DNA of 14,958 nt. Source: JAJZQD01 sp021847735. Lineage in GTDB: Bacteria; Bacillota; Thermincolia; Thermincolales; UBA2595. The DNA lies in NCBI GenBank assembly GCA_027324025.1, contig DAHVYW010000113.1:1-14958 (forward strand). The letters are read 5' to 3'. Numbering within the stretch: the stretch's first letter is position 1; each line of letters begins with the position of its first letter. Made by a program: the position numbers and the translations under genes. Positions 6,975 through 14,933 of the stretch are shown here, in pieces. The notes below the pieces were generated by a model. The model did no database searches and was not told where the DNA came from. It worked only from the letters and a program-made list of their open reading frames with translations.

Positions 6975-7698
6975 GCTGTCCCATGTCGGCTTGGTAAGAA
7001 AAAACAATGAAGACAACTGTTGTGTCTGTGAAGATATTCGGCTTCTTGCTGTAGCTGACGGTATGGGAGGGCATAAAGCAGGGGAAATAGCAAGCAAAAT
7101 GGCCCTTGACGCATTATCATCATACTTGCGGGAGAATCCTGAAACTTTGCATGCTGACCCGGCCCAGGCGTTAAAGATGGCCTTTGGATATGCCAATTCG
7201 GTGGTTTTTAACTATGCCAGGGAAAAGGGTGATAAATTCCGGGGGATGGGTACCACTATAACGGCAGTGCTGCCCCGGGGGGACAAAATATTTATAGCCC
7301 ATGTGGGAGATTCCAGAGTATATCTTGTGAAGGGGCATGAGATAAAACTGCTGACCAATGACCACTCCCTGGTTAATGAAATGCTAAAAAGCGGTGGACT
7401 GACGGAAGCGGAAGCTGAAAACCACCCCCAGCGAAATATTCTGACCAGGGCTATTGGCACATCATCAGATGTGGAAGTGGATGTCGAGATTGAGCCTGTT
7501 GCCGAGGGCGACATTGTAGTATTGTGTACCGACGGGCTCTTTAACCGGGTGAACCTGGAGGAAATAAAACAGATGGCCGGACAGGAAGAAACTCTTGGCG
7601 AAAGGGCGAAACACCTTGTTGAGCGGGCTTTGGACCGCGGTGGGTCAGATAATATTACAGTTGTTCTCTATCAAGTGGAGAAGGATACGGGAGATTGA
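6961..7698 (+). CDS. prpC: PP2C-family Ser/Thr protein phosphatase
   Basis: This cytoplasmic metal-dependent (PPM/PP2C) phosphatase is the expected partner of the kinase encoded downstream. The 245-residue product shows all core motifs: SHVGLVRKNNEDN at 7-19 with Glu17/Asp18, ADGMGGHKAGE at 32-42 with metal ligand Asp33, GMGTT, AHVGDSRVYL, LCTDGL and GGSDNITVVL. The length is that of PrpC/Stp1 catalytic domains, with no extra membrane tail such as mycobacterial PstP has. GAGGTG at 6950-6955 sits 5 bases before the ATG, within the end of the FHA gene. The homologous prpC in Bacillus dephosphorylates PrkC and its targets; the pairing here is inferred from synteny. Confidence 0.96.
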   Translation: MKWSKLSHVGLVRKNNEDNCCVCEDIRLLAVADGMGGHKAGEIASKMALDALSSYLRENPETLHADPAQALKMAFGYANSVVFNYAREKGDKFRGMGTTITAVLPRGDKIFIAHVGDSRVYLVKGHEIKLLTNDHSLVNEMLKSGGLTEAEAENHPQRNILTRAIGTSSDVEVDVEIEPVAEGDIVVLCTDGLFNRVNLEEIKQMAGQEETLGERAKHLVERALDRGGSDNITVVLYQVEKDTGD

Positions 7699-7704
7699 TA
7701 AATA

Positions 7705-8967
7705 ATGCCTTTGAAAATCCGTAGGACCGAGCGAACGTTATTTGTCTATATTTTACTTTTTATGTGGTTGGGGCTTGTCAGCCTTTTTGTAGTTGGCGCC
7801 GTAACAGACATTAAGCAGCCGGTTTTACTTTATCTGGTGGTCACAGCCGGTTTTTTGACCTGCCACCTGTTATTAGAAAAATGGAAGGTGAAAGGGGATC
7901 TCCTGCTTTTCCCGCTGGCCTCTATGCTAAATGTGGCCGGTCTGGTGATAATCTTCAGGCTGTCTCCGGAGTTTGCCGAACGTCAGTTTATCTGGCTTTT
8001 GGTGGGATTGGCGGCATTTTTGCTGACAGTGAAGAGATTTTCTGATTATAAAGACCTTGAGGATTATAAATATATTTACATTTTTGGAGGGCTCCTGCTG
8101 CTGCTGTCTACAATTCTGTTTGGTACGGAGACAGGCGGGGCTAGAAGCTGGTTAAATTTCAGGTTGTTCAGCATCCAACCGTCAGAATTGGTAAAGATTA
8201 TTCTGGTGATATTTTTGGCCGGGTACCTTGAGGAGAAAAGGGAAGTATTAACCGAGGGTACCAGGCTTGTTTTTGGTGTTCCGGTTCCCAACCTGCAATA
8301 TGTTGGGCCGTTACTGGTGATGTGGGGGTTTTCCCTGGTGCTGCTTATTTTTCAAAATGACTTGGGGACTGCCCTGATTTTCTTCGGAACATCCCTAACC
8401 ATGATTTTTATAGCAACCGGAAGGTGGTCATATGTAATCACCGGGACAATTCTTTTTACCGCCGGGGCCGGCCTTTGTTATCTCTTGTACCATCATGTTC
8501 AGGCGAGGGTGGCGGTCTGGCTTAACCCCTGGAACGATATCGACGGGAAGGGGTATCAGATAGTCCAGTCCCTGTTTGCCATCGGTTCAGGCGGTTTTTA
8601 CGGTACCGGCCTTGGGCTGGGCCGCCCCACATTAATTCCGGCAGTTCACACCGACTTTGTTTTTTCCGCCTGGAGTGAGGAAACAGGCTTTCTTGGAGCA
8701 GCAGCCCTGCTTTTGATATACTGCCTGCTAATATACAGAGGGTTTTGTGTCGCACTGAAAGCTAAGTCAGGCTTTGGCGCCTTACTGGCATCCGGACTAA
8801 CTTCCTTGCTGGCAATCCAGACCCTGGTTATTGTGGGAGGAGTTATCAAATTGTTTCCTTTAACCGGTGTTACCCTTCCGTTCGTAAGTTATGGGGGAAG
8901 TTCCCTGGTTTCAAGCTACATTTTGCTTGGTCTGATGACAAGTATATCGGCTAAGGACGGGGCTTGA
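7705..8967 (+). CDS. FtsW/RodA/SpoVE-family SEDS peptidoglycan glycosyltransferase
   Basis: This multi-pass membrane enzyme polymerises lipid II into glycan strands, working with a class B PBP. The 420-residue protein has many hydrophobic segments and the SEDS signatures GGARSWLNF, FSIQPSELVK, NDLGTALIFF, HTDFVFSAWSEETGFLG and LPFVSYGGSS. Asp317 in HTDFVF matches the residue found essential in RodA. The N-terminal part has extra hydrophobic segments (about residues 39-85) resembling the actinobacterial RodA that sits beside PbpA. The PBP gene follows after 1 base. Whether it serves division (FtsW) or elongation (RodA) cannot be told from sequence; the gene order favours the RodA-like actinobacterial version. 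Confidence 0.94.
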   Translation: MPLKIRRTERTLFVYILLFMWLGLVSLFVVGAVTDIKQPVLLYLVVTAGFLTCHLLLEKWKVKGDLLLFPLASMLNVAGLVIIFRLSPEFAERQFIWLLVGLAAFLLTVKRFSDYKDLEDYKYIYIFGGLLLLLSTILFGTETGGARSWLNFRLFSIQPSELVKIILVIFLAGYLEEKREVLTEGTRLVFGVPVPNLQYVGPLLVMWGFSLVLLIFQNDLGTALIFFGTSLTMIFIATGRWSYVITGTILFTAGAGLCYLLYHHVQARVAVWLNPWNDIDGKGYQIVQSLFAIGSGGFYGTGLGLGRPTLIPAVHTDFVFSAWSEETGFLGAAALLLIYCLLIYRGFCVALKAKSGFGALLASGLTSLLAIQTLVIVGGVIKLFPLTGVTLPFVSYGGSSLVSSYILLGLMTSISAKDGA

Positions 8968-8968
8968 C

Positions 8969-10366
8969 ATGAGCAGAAACATCGTCAGGATAGCCGGCCT
9001 TATATTTGCCGCCTTTGCGGTAGTAATTCTGTACCAGACATATATCCAGGTGTTTCAGGGCAGCCAACTGTTAAATCACCCCCGCAACAGGCGGCTGCAG
9101 CTGCTGGAAGAAGCCGTTACGAGGGGCCGGATTATTGACCACAGCGGCAGGGTTTTGGCTGAATCTACCGGGACAGGTGAAAATAAAAAGCGGATATATC
9201 CGTACAAAGAAATCACGGCCAATATCACCGGCTACCTTTCCAAAAGGTATGGCCGGTGGGGCCTTGAATCTTCATACAACGAGGCTTTGCTGGGGTTGGA
9301 CAGCAGTTCCGCAGGTGACGATTTTTGGGCCCTGCAGAGGCTAGATGCCGGAAAACGGGGAGATGACATTGTTTTAAGCCTGGACACCGGTCTTCAACAA
9401 ATTGCTTACCGTATGCTGGGGGACCGGAAAGGGGCAGTTGTGGCCATAGAACCTTCCACCGGCCGGGTGCTGGCGATGGTGAGCAGGCCGGGGTTTAACC
9501 CGGAGATAATTGATGCTGACTGGGATAACCTAAAAGAAAACACTGCCAGCCCTTTATTAAATAGGGCCACCCAGGGCCTTTACCCGCCTGGCTCCACGAT
9601 GAAAGTAGTGACAGCCGCGGGAATCCTGGGTATAAAACCGGATGCTGTCAACAGGTCCTTTGATGCTCCCGGGTATATCAATATCGAGGGAAGGCGCATC
9701 GAAGACAAACAGGCTGTGGGCAGACTCAGTTTTACTGAGGCTTTTGCCCGTTCCAGCAATTATGTTTTCGCCTCTCTCGGTATTGAACAGGGGGCGGCGG
9801 TATTCACCAAAACTGCCCGCAGCTTTGGGCTTGGCAAGGGTATTCCCTTTGATATCCCAACCGAAGACGGAAATATTCCAGACCCTGCAAGCCTGTCCAA
9901 ACTGGAACTGGGGGAAAGTGCCATAGGTCAGGGGCGGCTTACTGTAACTCCTCTCCATATGGCTTTAATAGCTACAGCGGTGGCTAACGGAGGCAAGGTC
10001 ATGGCCCCTTCCCTGGTTGATGAAATCCGAGGACCGGGCGGGTCAGTGATTAGCCATATAACACCTAGATTACTATGGAACGCCATAAATACAAATACCG
10101 CGGATATACTCCGCAGGCTGATGGTTTCTGCCGTTGCCGCGGGTACCGGCAGGGGGGCCTCTATTCCCGGCCTGCAGGTGGCGGGGAAGACCGGTTCAGC
10201 CGAGAACCCCCACGGGCAGCCCCACGCATGGTTTATCGGGTTTGCTCCTGCCGATAACCCGAAGGTAGCAGTAGCGGTAATTATTGAAAACGGGGGGGCC
10301 GGGGGCAAAGAAGCGGCGCCTGTGGCCAGAGAGATTATGAAAACGGTAATTGGACAGAAGAGGTGA
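8969..10366 (+). CDS. pbpA: Class B penicillin-binding protein (PbpA type), peptidoglycan transpeptidase
   Basis: This protein cross-links peptidoglycan on the outer face of the membrane. The 465-residue product has a short cytoplasmic start, one membrane anchor (about residues 7-28), a small dimerisation domain (to about 130) and a transpeptidase domain with all three active-site motifs: S209-T-M-K212, S262-S-N264 and K407-T-G409. Its compact pedestal and the phrases HPRNRRLQLLEE, NITGYLSKRYG and LNRATQGLYPPGSTMKV closely resemble mycobacterial PbpA rather than Bacillus PBP2B or SpoVD. No PASTA domain is present here; those sit on the downstream kinase. The stop overlaps an in-frame GTG of the kinase gene (bases 10363-10366), so expression of the two is coupled. 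Confidence 0.95.
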   Translation: MSRNIVRIAGLIFAAFAVVILYQTYIQVFQGSQLLNHPRNRRLQLLEEAVTRGRIIDHSGRVLAESTGTGENKKRIYPYKEITANITGYLSKRYGRWGLESSYNEALLGLDSSSAGDDFWALQRLDAGKRGDDIVLSLDTGLQQIAYRMLGDRKGAVVAIEPSTGRVLAMVSRPGFNPEIIDADWDNLKENTASPLLNRATQGLYPPGSTMKVVTAAGILGIKPDAVNRSFDAPGYINIEGRRIEDKQAVGRLSFTEAFARSSNYVFASLGIEQGAAVFTKTARSFGLGKGIPFDIPTEDGNIPDPASLSKLELGESAIGQGRLTVTPLHMALIATAVANGGKVMAPSLVDEIRGPGGSVISHITPRLLWNAINTNTADILRRLMVSAVAAGTGRGASIPGLQVAGKTGSAENPHGQPHAWFIGFAPADNPKVAVAVIIENGGAGGKEAAPVAREIMKTVIGQKR

Positions 10367-10371
10367 AACCT

Positions 10372-12243
10372 GTGATAGGAAATTTGTTGGGAAACAGGTA
10401 TGAAATAATATCCCAATTGGGTGGGGGAGGGATGGCCCTCGTTTATAAGGCCAGGGACACCCTTTTAAATCGCCCGGTAACTGTAAAAATACTTCGCTCC
10501 GAATACACCAGTGATGAGGAATTTGTTTCCCGTTTCCGCAGGGAGGCCCAAGCCGTTGCCAAGCTCTCCCACCCTAATATCGTAAGTGTTTACGATGTAG
10601 GGCAGGAAGGTGACACCCATTATATTGTGATGGAGTACGTCGAGGGCTGGAACCTTAAGCAAATCATCAAAGAACAGGGCAGGCTGCCTATTGGCAAGGC
10701 TATCGATATTGCAGGCCAAATCTGCGGTGGACTACAGGATGCCCATGAACACGGGATAGTGCACCGGGATATTAAACCACATAATATCCTGGTTACAGAT
10801 AATGGCCGGGTCAAGGTTACCGATTTCGGGATTGCCCAGATTATGAGTTCTGTCACTGTGACCAATTCCGGGACCATAGTGGGCTCAGTTCATTACTTTT
10901 CCCCGGAACAGGCCAAAGGGGGCACCACCGGCGCAAAATCCGACATTTATTCGGTAGGCGTGGTTTTATACGAAATGGTTACCGGCAAAGTGCCCTTTGA
11001 GGGGGAAACACCTATTGCCGTAGCTCTTAGGCATATCCAAGATAACCCGGTCCCCCCGGGCAAACTAAATTCGCAGGTGTCCCCGGAACTGGAACGGGTT
11101 ATTATGCGGGCTATGGAAAAGGATGTAACCATGCGCTACATGACGGCGGGAGACATGGCCAAGGATTTACGGAGGATTGCTGGGCCATTAAGCGATACGA
11201 GGGTTATGGATGCTGACGAATTCGCTACAAGGGTGCTCAACGGCCCTGTTATTATCACCAAAGATAAAGGGTCTGGCGATGATGAACCGGAATACCGGAA
11301 GAAAAAAAAGCGGATGAGGCCAATGGCCAAACTGCTTATTGTGGCCGTAGTCCTGGGGCTGTTGTCCGGAGCCGTTTACGGGTTGAATTCTTATCTGAAC
11401 GTACCTGAAGTAAGGGTTCCCGATGTGAAAAACATGCCCCTGGAAACGGCTAAAACGACCCTTCAGTCCAAAAACCTTGACTTCGATATAAAGTTGAGGA
11501 ATGACCCGGTAATCGAGGCCCAAAATGTCATTAGCCAGGATCCTTCCGCCGGAAAACCTGTTAAACGGGGTACCAAAGTTATCTTAACAGTAAGCCAGGG
11601 GCCCAAGCTGGTAACTGTTCCCGATGTGCTAAAAAAGGAGCGGTCGGCGGCCGAGATAGAACTTAACAATGCAGGGTTTAAGGTATCATTTTCAGAAGAA
11701 TTCAGTAATGATGTCTTTTCGGGAGGCGTTATCTCCCAGACCCCGGAGGGCAATACCGACGCGGTAGAAGGCAGCACCGTCAAACTGGTCATAAGTAAAG
11801 GCGCGGAACCCACCCCTATTACCGTGCCAACCCTTCTTGGACTGTCCCAGGACGATGCCCGGGCGGCCCTGGAGAAAGTGAAACTCAGGCTTAGCCCGGA
11901 AATGTCCAGTGTAGAGAGTACGGATTACCTGGAAGGGACTGTGGCAAGCCAGGACCCCGCTCCCGACTCCCAACTCAAGGAGGGCGACGAGGTCAAAGTA
12001 GTGCTAAGCAAAGGTCCGGGACCGGAAGCCAAAACCGCCGAAGTAGAAGTGAAGATTCCTGATGACGGGCTGGTTCACCGGGTCAAGATAGTTGTTGCCG
12101 ACAGTGCCGGGACAAGGGTGGCCCTGGGGCCGGAAGATCACAACTCAGGCGATAGATTTACCCGGCTGATAACTTATTACAACAAAGGAAAGATTCAGGT
12201 TTACGTAGACGACAAACTTATCAGAGAAGAGTTAGTTAGTTAG
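10372..12243 (+). CDS. prkC: PASTA-domain Ser/Thr protein kinase (PrkC/PknB type)
   Basis: This membrane kinase senses cell-wall fragments through PASTA repeats and phosphorylates cytoplasmic targets. In the 623-residue product the kinase domain spans about 9-270: GGGGM loop at 17-21, Lys39, catalytic HRDIKPHN with Asp133, DFG with Asp151, a Thr-rich activation loop and SPEQ. A basic juxtamembrane stretch (about 309-318) precedes one membrane helix (about 321-340). Three PASTA repeats follow (about 345-555), then a C-terminal beta-rich tail of about 70 residues. GTG 10372 is chosen because GAGGTGA at 10360-10366 ends 5 bases upstream and MIGNLLGNRYEI fits the family. GTG 10363 is an in-frame alternative that overlaps the pbpA stop. 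The kinase, PP2C and two FHA proteins make a complete phospho-Thr circuit. Confidence 0.96.
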   Translation: MIGNLLGNRYEIISQLGGGGMALVYKARDTLLNRPVTVKILRSEYTSDEEFVSRFRREAQAVAKLSHPNIVSVYDVGQEGDTHYIVMEYVEGWNLKQIIKEQGRLPIGKAIDIAGQICGGLQDAHEHGIVHRDIKPHNILVTDNGRVKVTDFGIAQIMSSVTVTNSGTIVGSVHYFSPEQAKGGTTGAKSDIYSVGVVLYEMVTGKVPFEGETPIAVALRHIQDNPVPPGKLNSQVSPELERVIMRAMEKDVTMRYMTAGDMAKDLRRIAGPLSDTRVMDADEFATRVLNGPVIITKDKGSGDDEPEYRKKKKRMRPMAKLLIVAVVLGLLSGAVYGLNSYLNVPEVRVPDVKNMPLETAKTTLQSKNLDFDIKLRNDPVIEAQNVISQDPSAGKPVKRGTKVILTVSQGPKLVTVPDVLKKERSAAEIELNNAGFKVSFSEEFSNDVFSGGVISQTPEGNTDAVEGSTVKLVISKGAEPTPITVPTLLGLSQDDARAALEKVKLRLSPEMSSVESTDYLEGTVASQDPAPDSQLKEGDEVKVVLSKGPGPEAKTAEVEVKIPDDGLVHRVKIVVADSAGTRVALGPEDHNSGDRFTRLITYYNKGKIQVYVDDKLIREELVS

Positions 12244-12252
12244 GAGGTCTGT

Positions 12253-13128
12253 ATGCAGCACGGCGTCGTAGTTAAGGCCTACAGCGGGTTTTATTACGTG
12301 GAATCCAATAACGATCTTTGGGAGTGCCGTCTACGGGGTAAGTTCAGGCTGACCAAGCAAAATGTCCTGGCCGGGGACCGGGTGAGGATAACGGAAACGG
12401 GGAAAAAGACCGCCGTAATCGAGGAGGTTTTGCCCCGTACCAGTGAACTGGACAGGCCCGCGGTGGCCAATGTGGATCAGGTTATTATCGTATTTGCCTG
12501 CAAAGATCCGGACCCGCAAACCGAGCTCCTTGACAGGATGCTTGTGCAGGCCGAGGCCGCCGGGCTGGCTCCTATTTTGTGTTTTAACAAGATAGACCTG
12601 GTGGATCACAAGTTCCTGGATGACCTTACCGCCTACTATCGTGATGCGGGCTATACCGTCCTGGCAACCAGTGCGGTTCGCAGCCAGGGAATAGAACTAA
12701 TTCGACAAAGCCTGAAGGGCCACATCACGGTATTTGCCGGGCCTTCGGGGGCGGGCAAGTCCTCCCTGTTAAATGAAATACACCCAGGGCTAAGGCTTAA
12801 GACCGGCGAGGTAAGCCAGAAAATTGGACGAGGCAGGCATACTACCCGTTATGCGGAACTTCTGGAAATTGAACCAGGTTCTTTGGTGGTGGACAGCCCG
12901 GGCTTCAGCAGTTTATTTTTGCCGGAAATAAATAAACAGCAGCTGGCAGAGTTGTTTCCGGAGTTTTTACCTTTTATCGATGACTGTAAATTTAACGGGT
13001 GCCTCCACCGGGCAGAACCGGACTGTGCCGTGAAGAACAGTTTGGAGGCTGGGAAAATAAGCCGGCAGCGTTATGCTCATTACCTGACGTTTCTGGAAGA
13101 ATTGGCAGCCCGGGAGAGGAGATATTGA
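12253..13128 (+). CDS. rsgA: Small ribosomal subunit biogenesis GTPase
   Basis: RsgA (YloQ/YjeQ) is a ribosome-stimulated GTPase that checks late 30S assembly. The 291-residue protein has an N-terminal OB-fold (about 1-65) and then a circularly permuted GTPase domain. Motif order proves the permutation: G4 NKID at 112-115 comes before G1 GPSGAGKS at 163-170 and G3 DSPG at 214-217. A C-terminal zinc site uses Cys245, Cys250, His252 and Cys258. AGGAGGT (12242-12248) overlaps the kinase stop and lies only 4 bases before the ATG. The position right after prkC is conserved in Firmicutes, where RsgA is a known PrkC target in some species. Confidence 0.97.
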   Translation: MQHGVVVKAYSGFYYVESNNDLWECRLRGKFRLTKQNVLAGDRVRITETGKKTAVIEEVLPRTSELDRPAVANVDQVIIVFACKDPDPQTELLDRMLVQAEAAGLAPILCFNKIDLVDHKFLDDLTAYYRDAGYTVLATSAVRSQGIELIRQSLKGHITVFAGPSGAGKSSLLNEIHPGLRLKTGEVSQKIGRGRHTTRYAELLEIEPGSLVVDSPGFSSLFLPEINKQQLAELFPEFLPFIDDCKFNGCLHRAEPDCAVKNSLEAGKISRQRYAHYLTFLEELAARERRY

Positions 13129-13130
13129 AA

Positions 13131-13787
13131 ATGATAAAATTAGCACCGTCAATCCTATCGGCAGATTTCAGATGCCTGGGAGACCAAGTCAGACAGGTGG
13201 AAGATGCCGGGGCGGAATATCTGCACATTGATGTGATGGACGGACATTTCGTGCCGAACATCACCATCGGACCACTGGTTGTTGAGGCTTTGAGGCCATC
13301 CAGCAAAATGGTTTTTGACGTCCACCTGATGATAGAACAACCGGACAAATATATCGCTGACTTCGCCAAAGCCGGGGCAGATATTATCGGCGTCCACGCT
13401 GAGGCCTGTCCTCACCTGCACCGTTCAATTCAAAACATCAAGTCCCACGGGGTAAAGGCAGCTGTAGCCCTCAATCCTGCCACCCCCCTGAATTCCATCG
13501 AATATGTTCTGGAGAGTCTGGACATGGTGCTGCTGATGACTGTTAACCCCGGCTTCGGGGGCCAGAAGTTTATTGCAGAGGTTTTGCCAAAAATTTCGGC
13601 CCTTAGGGACCGGCTTAAGAGTCTTAGGCTTGATACGGAGATTCAGGTTGACGGGGGGGTCAACCCTGAGAATGCCGGTCGGATTGTCAAAGCCGGGGCA
13701 ACTGTATTGGTTGCCGGTTCCGCAATTTTTGGCTGTCCTGATATACCGGGAGCGGTTAAGACCCTCAGGGACAGCTGCCTGTTATAA
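13131..13787 (+). CDS. rpe: Ribulose-phosphate 3-epimerase
   Basis: This enzyme interconverts ribulose 5-phosphate and xylulose 5-phosphate in the pentose phosphate pathway. The 218-residue TIM-barrel protein starts MIKLAPSILSADF, typical for the family, and has metal/catalytic residues His32, Asp34 (HIDVMDGHFVPN), His65 (VHLM) and Asp174 (QVDGGVN). The phosphate-binding VNPGFGGQKF loop is at 138-147. ATG 13131 is chosen; TTG 13125 is a possible start two codons earlier. A longer frame from 12999 only overlaps rsgA and lacks homology. GAGAGGAG just upstream serves as ribosome binding site, and the gene begins 2 bases after the rsgA stop, so it is the last gene of the tight run. Confidence 0.97.
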   Translation: MIKLAPSILSADFRCLGDQVRQVEDAGAEYLHIDVMDGHFVPNITIGPLVVEALRPSSKMVFDVHLMIEQPDKYIADFAKAGADIIGVHAEACPHLHRSIQNIKSHGVKAAVALNPATPLNSIEYVLESLDMVLLMTVNPGFGGQKFIAEVLPKISALRDRLKSLRLDTEIQVDGGVNPENAGRIVKAGATVLVAGSAIFGCPDIPGAVKTLRDSCLL

Positions 13788-13789
13788 AA

Positions 13790-13819
13790 TCGGAAGGTTT
13801 GCGCATGCAAACCTTCCGA
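13790..13819. terminator. Strong 13-base inverted repeat after rpe; possible terminator or attenuator
   Basis: TCGGAAGGTTTGC at 13790-13802 pairs perfectly with GCAAACCTTCCGA at 13807-13819 around a 4-base GCAT loop. It begins 2 bases after the rpe stop, where an operon terminator would be expected. On the + strand no T-run follows, so it is not a textbook rho-independent terminator. On the - strand it is followed by ATTTTAT, a weak T-rich tail. It may end or attenuate transcription, protect the mRNA end, or bind a protein. Confidence 0.5.
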
Positions 13820-13886
13820 CTAGATGGGTGGGCACATAGATGCCCCTTGAACCGGTCTCTGGCCGCAGAGTAAGGAGGAACCGACA
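13820..13886 (+). promoter_or_regulatory. Short leader before the HDAC-like gene with two small hairpins and a strong RBS
   Basis: Two small stems can form: GGGCA/TGCCC at 13830-13845, and CTCTG/CAGAG at 13857-13870, which ends just before AAGGAGG at 13872-13878. That ribosome binding site is 8 bases before the ATG. No clear -35/-10 pair was found, although TTGAAC at 13847-13852 could be a weak -35. No known riboswitch class was recognised. Confidence 0.3.
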
Positions 13887-14933
13887 ATGCCAAAAATGGG
13901 TTTGGTTTATGACCCGATTTTTCTCGAACATAATACCGGGTCACACCCGGAAAATGCCTTGAGATTGAAATACGTTCTGGAAGCCTTGGAAGATTATCAA
14001 ATCAGGGACAAGATGACGGAAATCGCGCCGGTGGAAGCCACCGTAGAGCAGTTGGCCAAATTTCATGAGATGTGGTACATAGAAAAGGTGGCCAAGTTTG
14101 CCGAAAAGGGCGGTGGCCACCTTGATGCTGATACGGTTGTCTCAGGGAAGTCTTATCAAGCGGCCTTAAAAGCAGCGGGCGGGGTAATAGTGGCCATTGA
14201 CCAGGTGCTTACCGGCAAGGTGAATTCCGCTTTTGCCCTGGTGCGGCCGCCCGGGCACCATGCCGTGGCGGCGCGGGCCATGGGGTTTTGCCTGTTTAAC
14301 AACGTGGTTGTGGGCACTATTTATGCCAAAGAAAAGTACGGGCTGGAAAGAGTTTTGATTGTTGACTGGGATGTTCACCATGGCAACGGAACCGCCGAGG
14401 CCTTTGCCGGCGATTCGTCAGTCCTGTTTTTTTCCACCCACCAGCAGGGGATTTACCCGGGTACAGGACGGGTCTCCGAGGTTGGAACCGGGCTTGGTGA
14501 GGGCTATACCATTAATGTACCCCTGGCGAGAGGTACCGGTGATTCAGGCTTTTATTATGTGTTCACCCAACTGCTGGAACCTGTCGCTAGGCAGTTCAAG
14601 CCTCAACTGGTGGTTGTTTCGGCCGGGTTTGACGCCCACCACCTGGATCCTCTGGCCGGACTTGAATTGACCTGCCGGGGGTATACCCAGATGGCTGAAA
14701 TTGTAAAGAGAATTGCTGATGAACATTGTGACGGACGGGCGGTACTCGCCCTGGAAGGGGGGTACCACCTGGGGGCCATTGGCCACGCGGTTTCCGCGGT
14801 GACAAATGTTTTTGGGGAATACGGGGTTGAAATTGACGAACCAGGCGGCCAACCGGTCGGTTACAATAGACCGATGATGCGGGTTCCGATAGATGAAGCA
14901 ATAAACATTCAGAAAAAATACTGGAAATTATAA
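13887..14933 (+). CDS. Histone deacetylase family protein (AcuC/amidohydrolase type)
   Basis: This arginase/deacetylase-fold zinc hydrolase removes acetyl or acyl groups from an amine; bacterial members act on acetyl-lysine in enzymes (AcuC), acetylpolyamines or other small molecules. In the 348-residue product the active site is complete: RPPGHHA with His124/His125, DWDVHHGNGT with zinc ligands Asp162 and His164, SAGFDAH with zinc ligand Asp249, and LEGGYH with catalytic Tyr293. The substrate cannot be told from sequence, and no acuA/acuB or acetyl-CoA synthetase gene is next to it here. AAGGAGG at 13872-13878 supports the ATG. A 99-base gap separates it from rpe, so it may be its own transcription unit. 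Its TAA stop lies inside the terminator palindrome. Confidence 0.93.
   Translation: MPKMGLVYDPIFLEHNTGSHPENALRLKYVLEALEDYQIRDKMTEIAPVEATVEQLAKFHEMWYIEKVAKFAEKGGGHLDADTVVSGKSYQAALKAAGGVIVAIDQVLTGKVNSAFALVRPPGHHAVAARAMGFCLFNNVVVGTIYAKEKYGLERVLIVDWDVHHGNGTAEAFAGDSSVLFFSTHQQGIYPGTGRVSEVGTGLGEGYTINVPLARGTGDSGFYYVFTQLLEPVARQFKPQLVVVSAGFDAHHLDPLAGLELTCRGYTQMAEIVKRIADEHCDGRAVLALEGGYHLGAIGHAVSAVTNVFGEYGVEIDEPGGQPVGYNRPMMRVPIDEAINIQKKYWKL

Noticed and set aside
6546..7196. Long - strand open frame spanning the FHA membrane gene and PP2C (216 codons)
   Set aside because: It overlaps two well-supported genes, has no motif and no good ribosome binding site was recognised.
12999..13130. N-terminal extension of rpe overlapping rsgA
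   Set aside because: The extra 44 residues lie over the conserved rsgA zinc-site region and do not fit the family start MIKLAPSILS.
13820..13886. Riboswitch before the HDAC-like gene
   Set aside because: Only two 5-base stems were found and the sequence matches no riboswitch consensus I can recognise.
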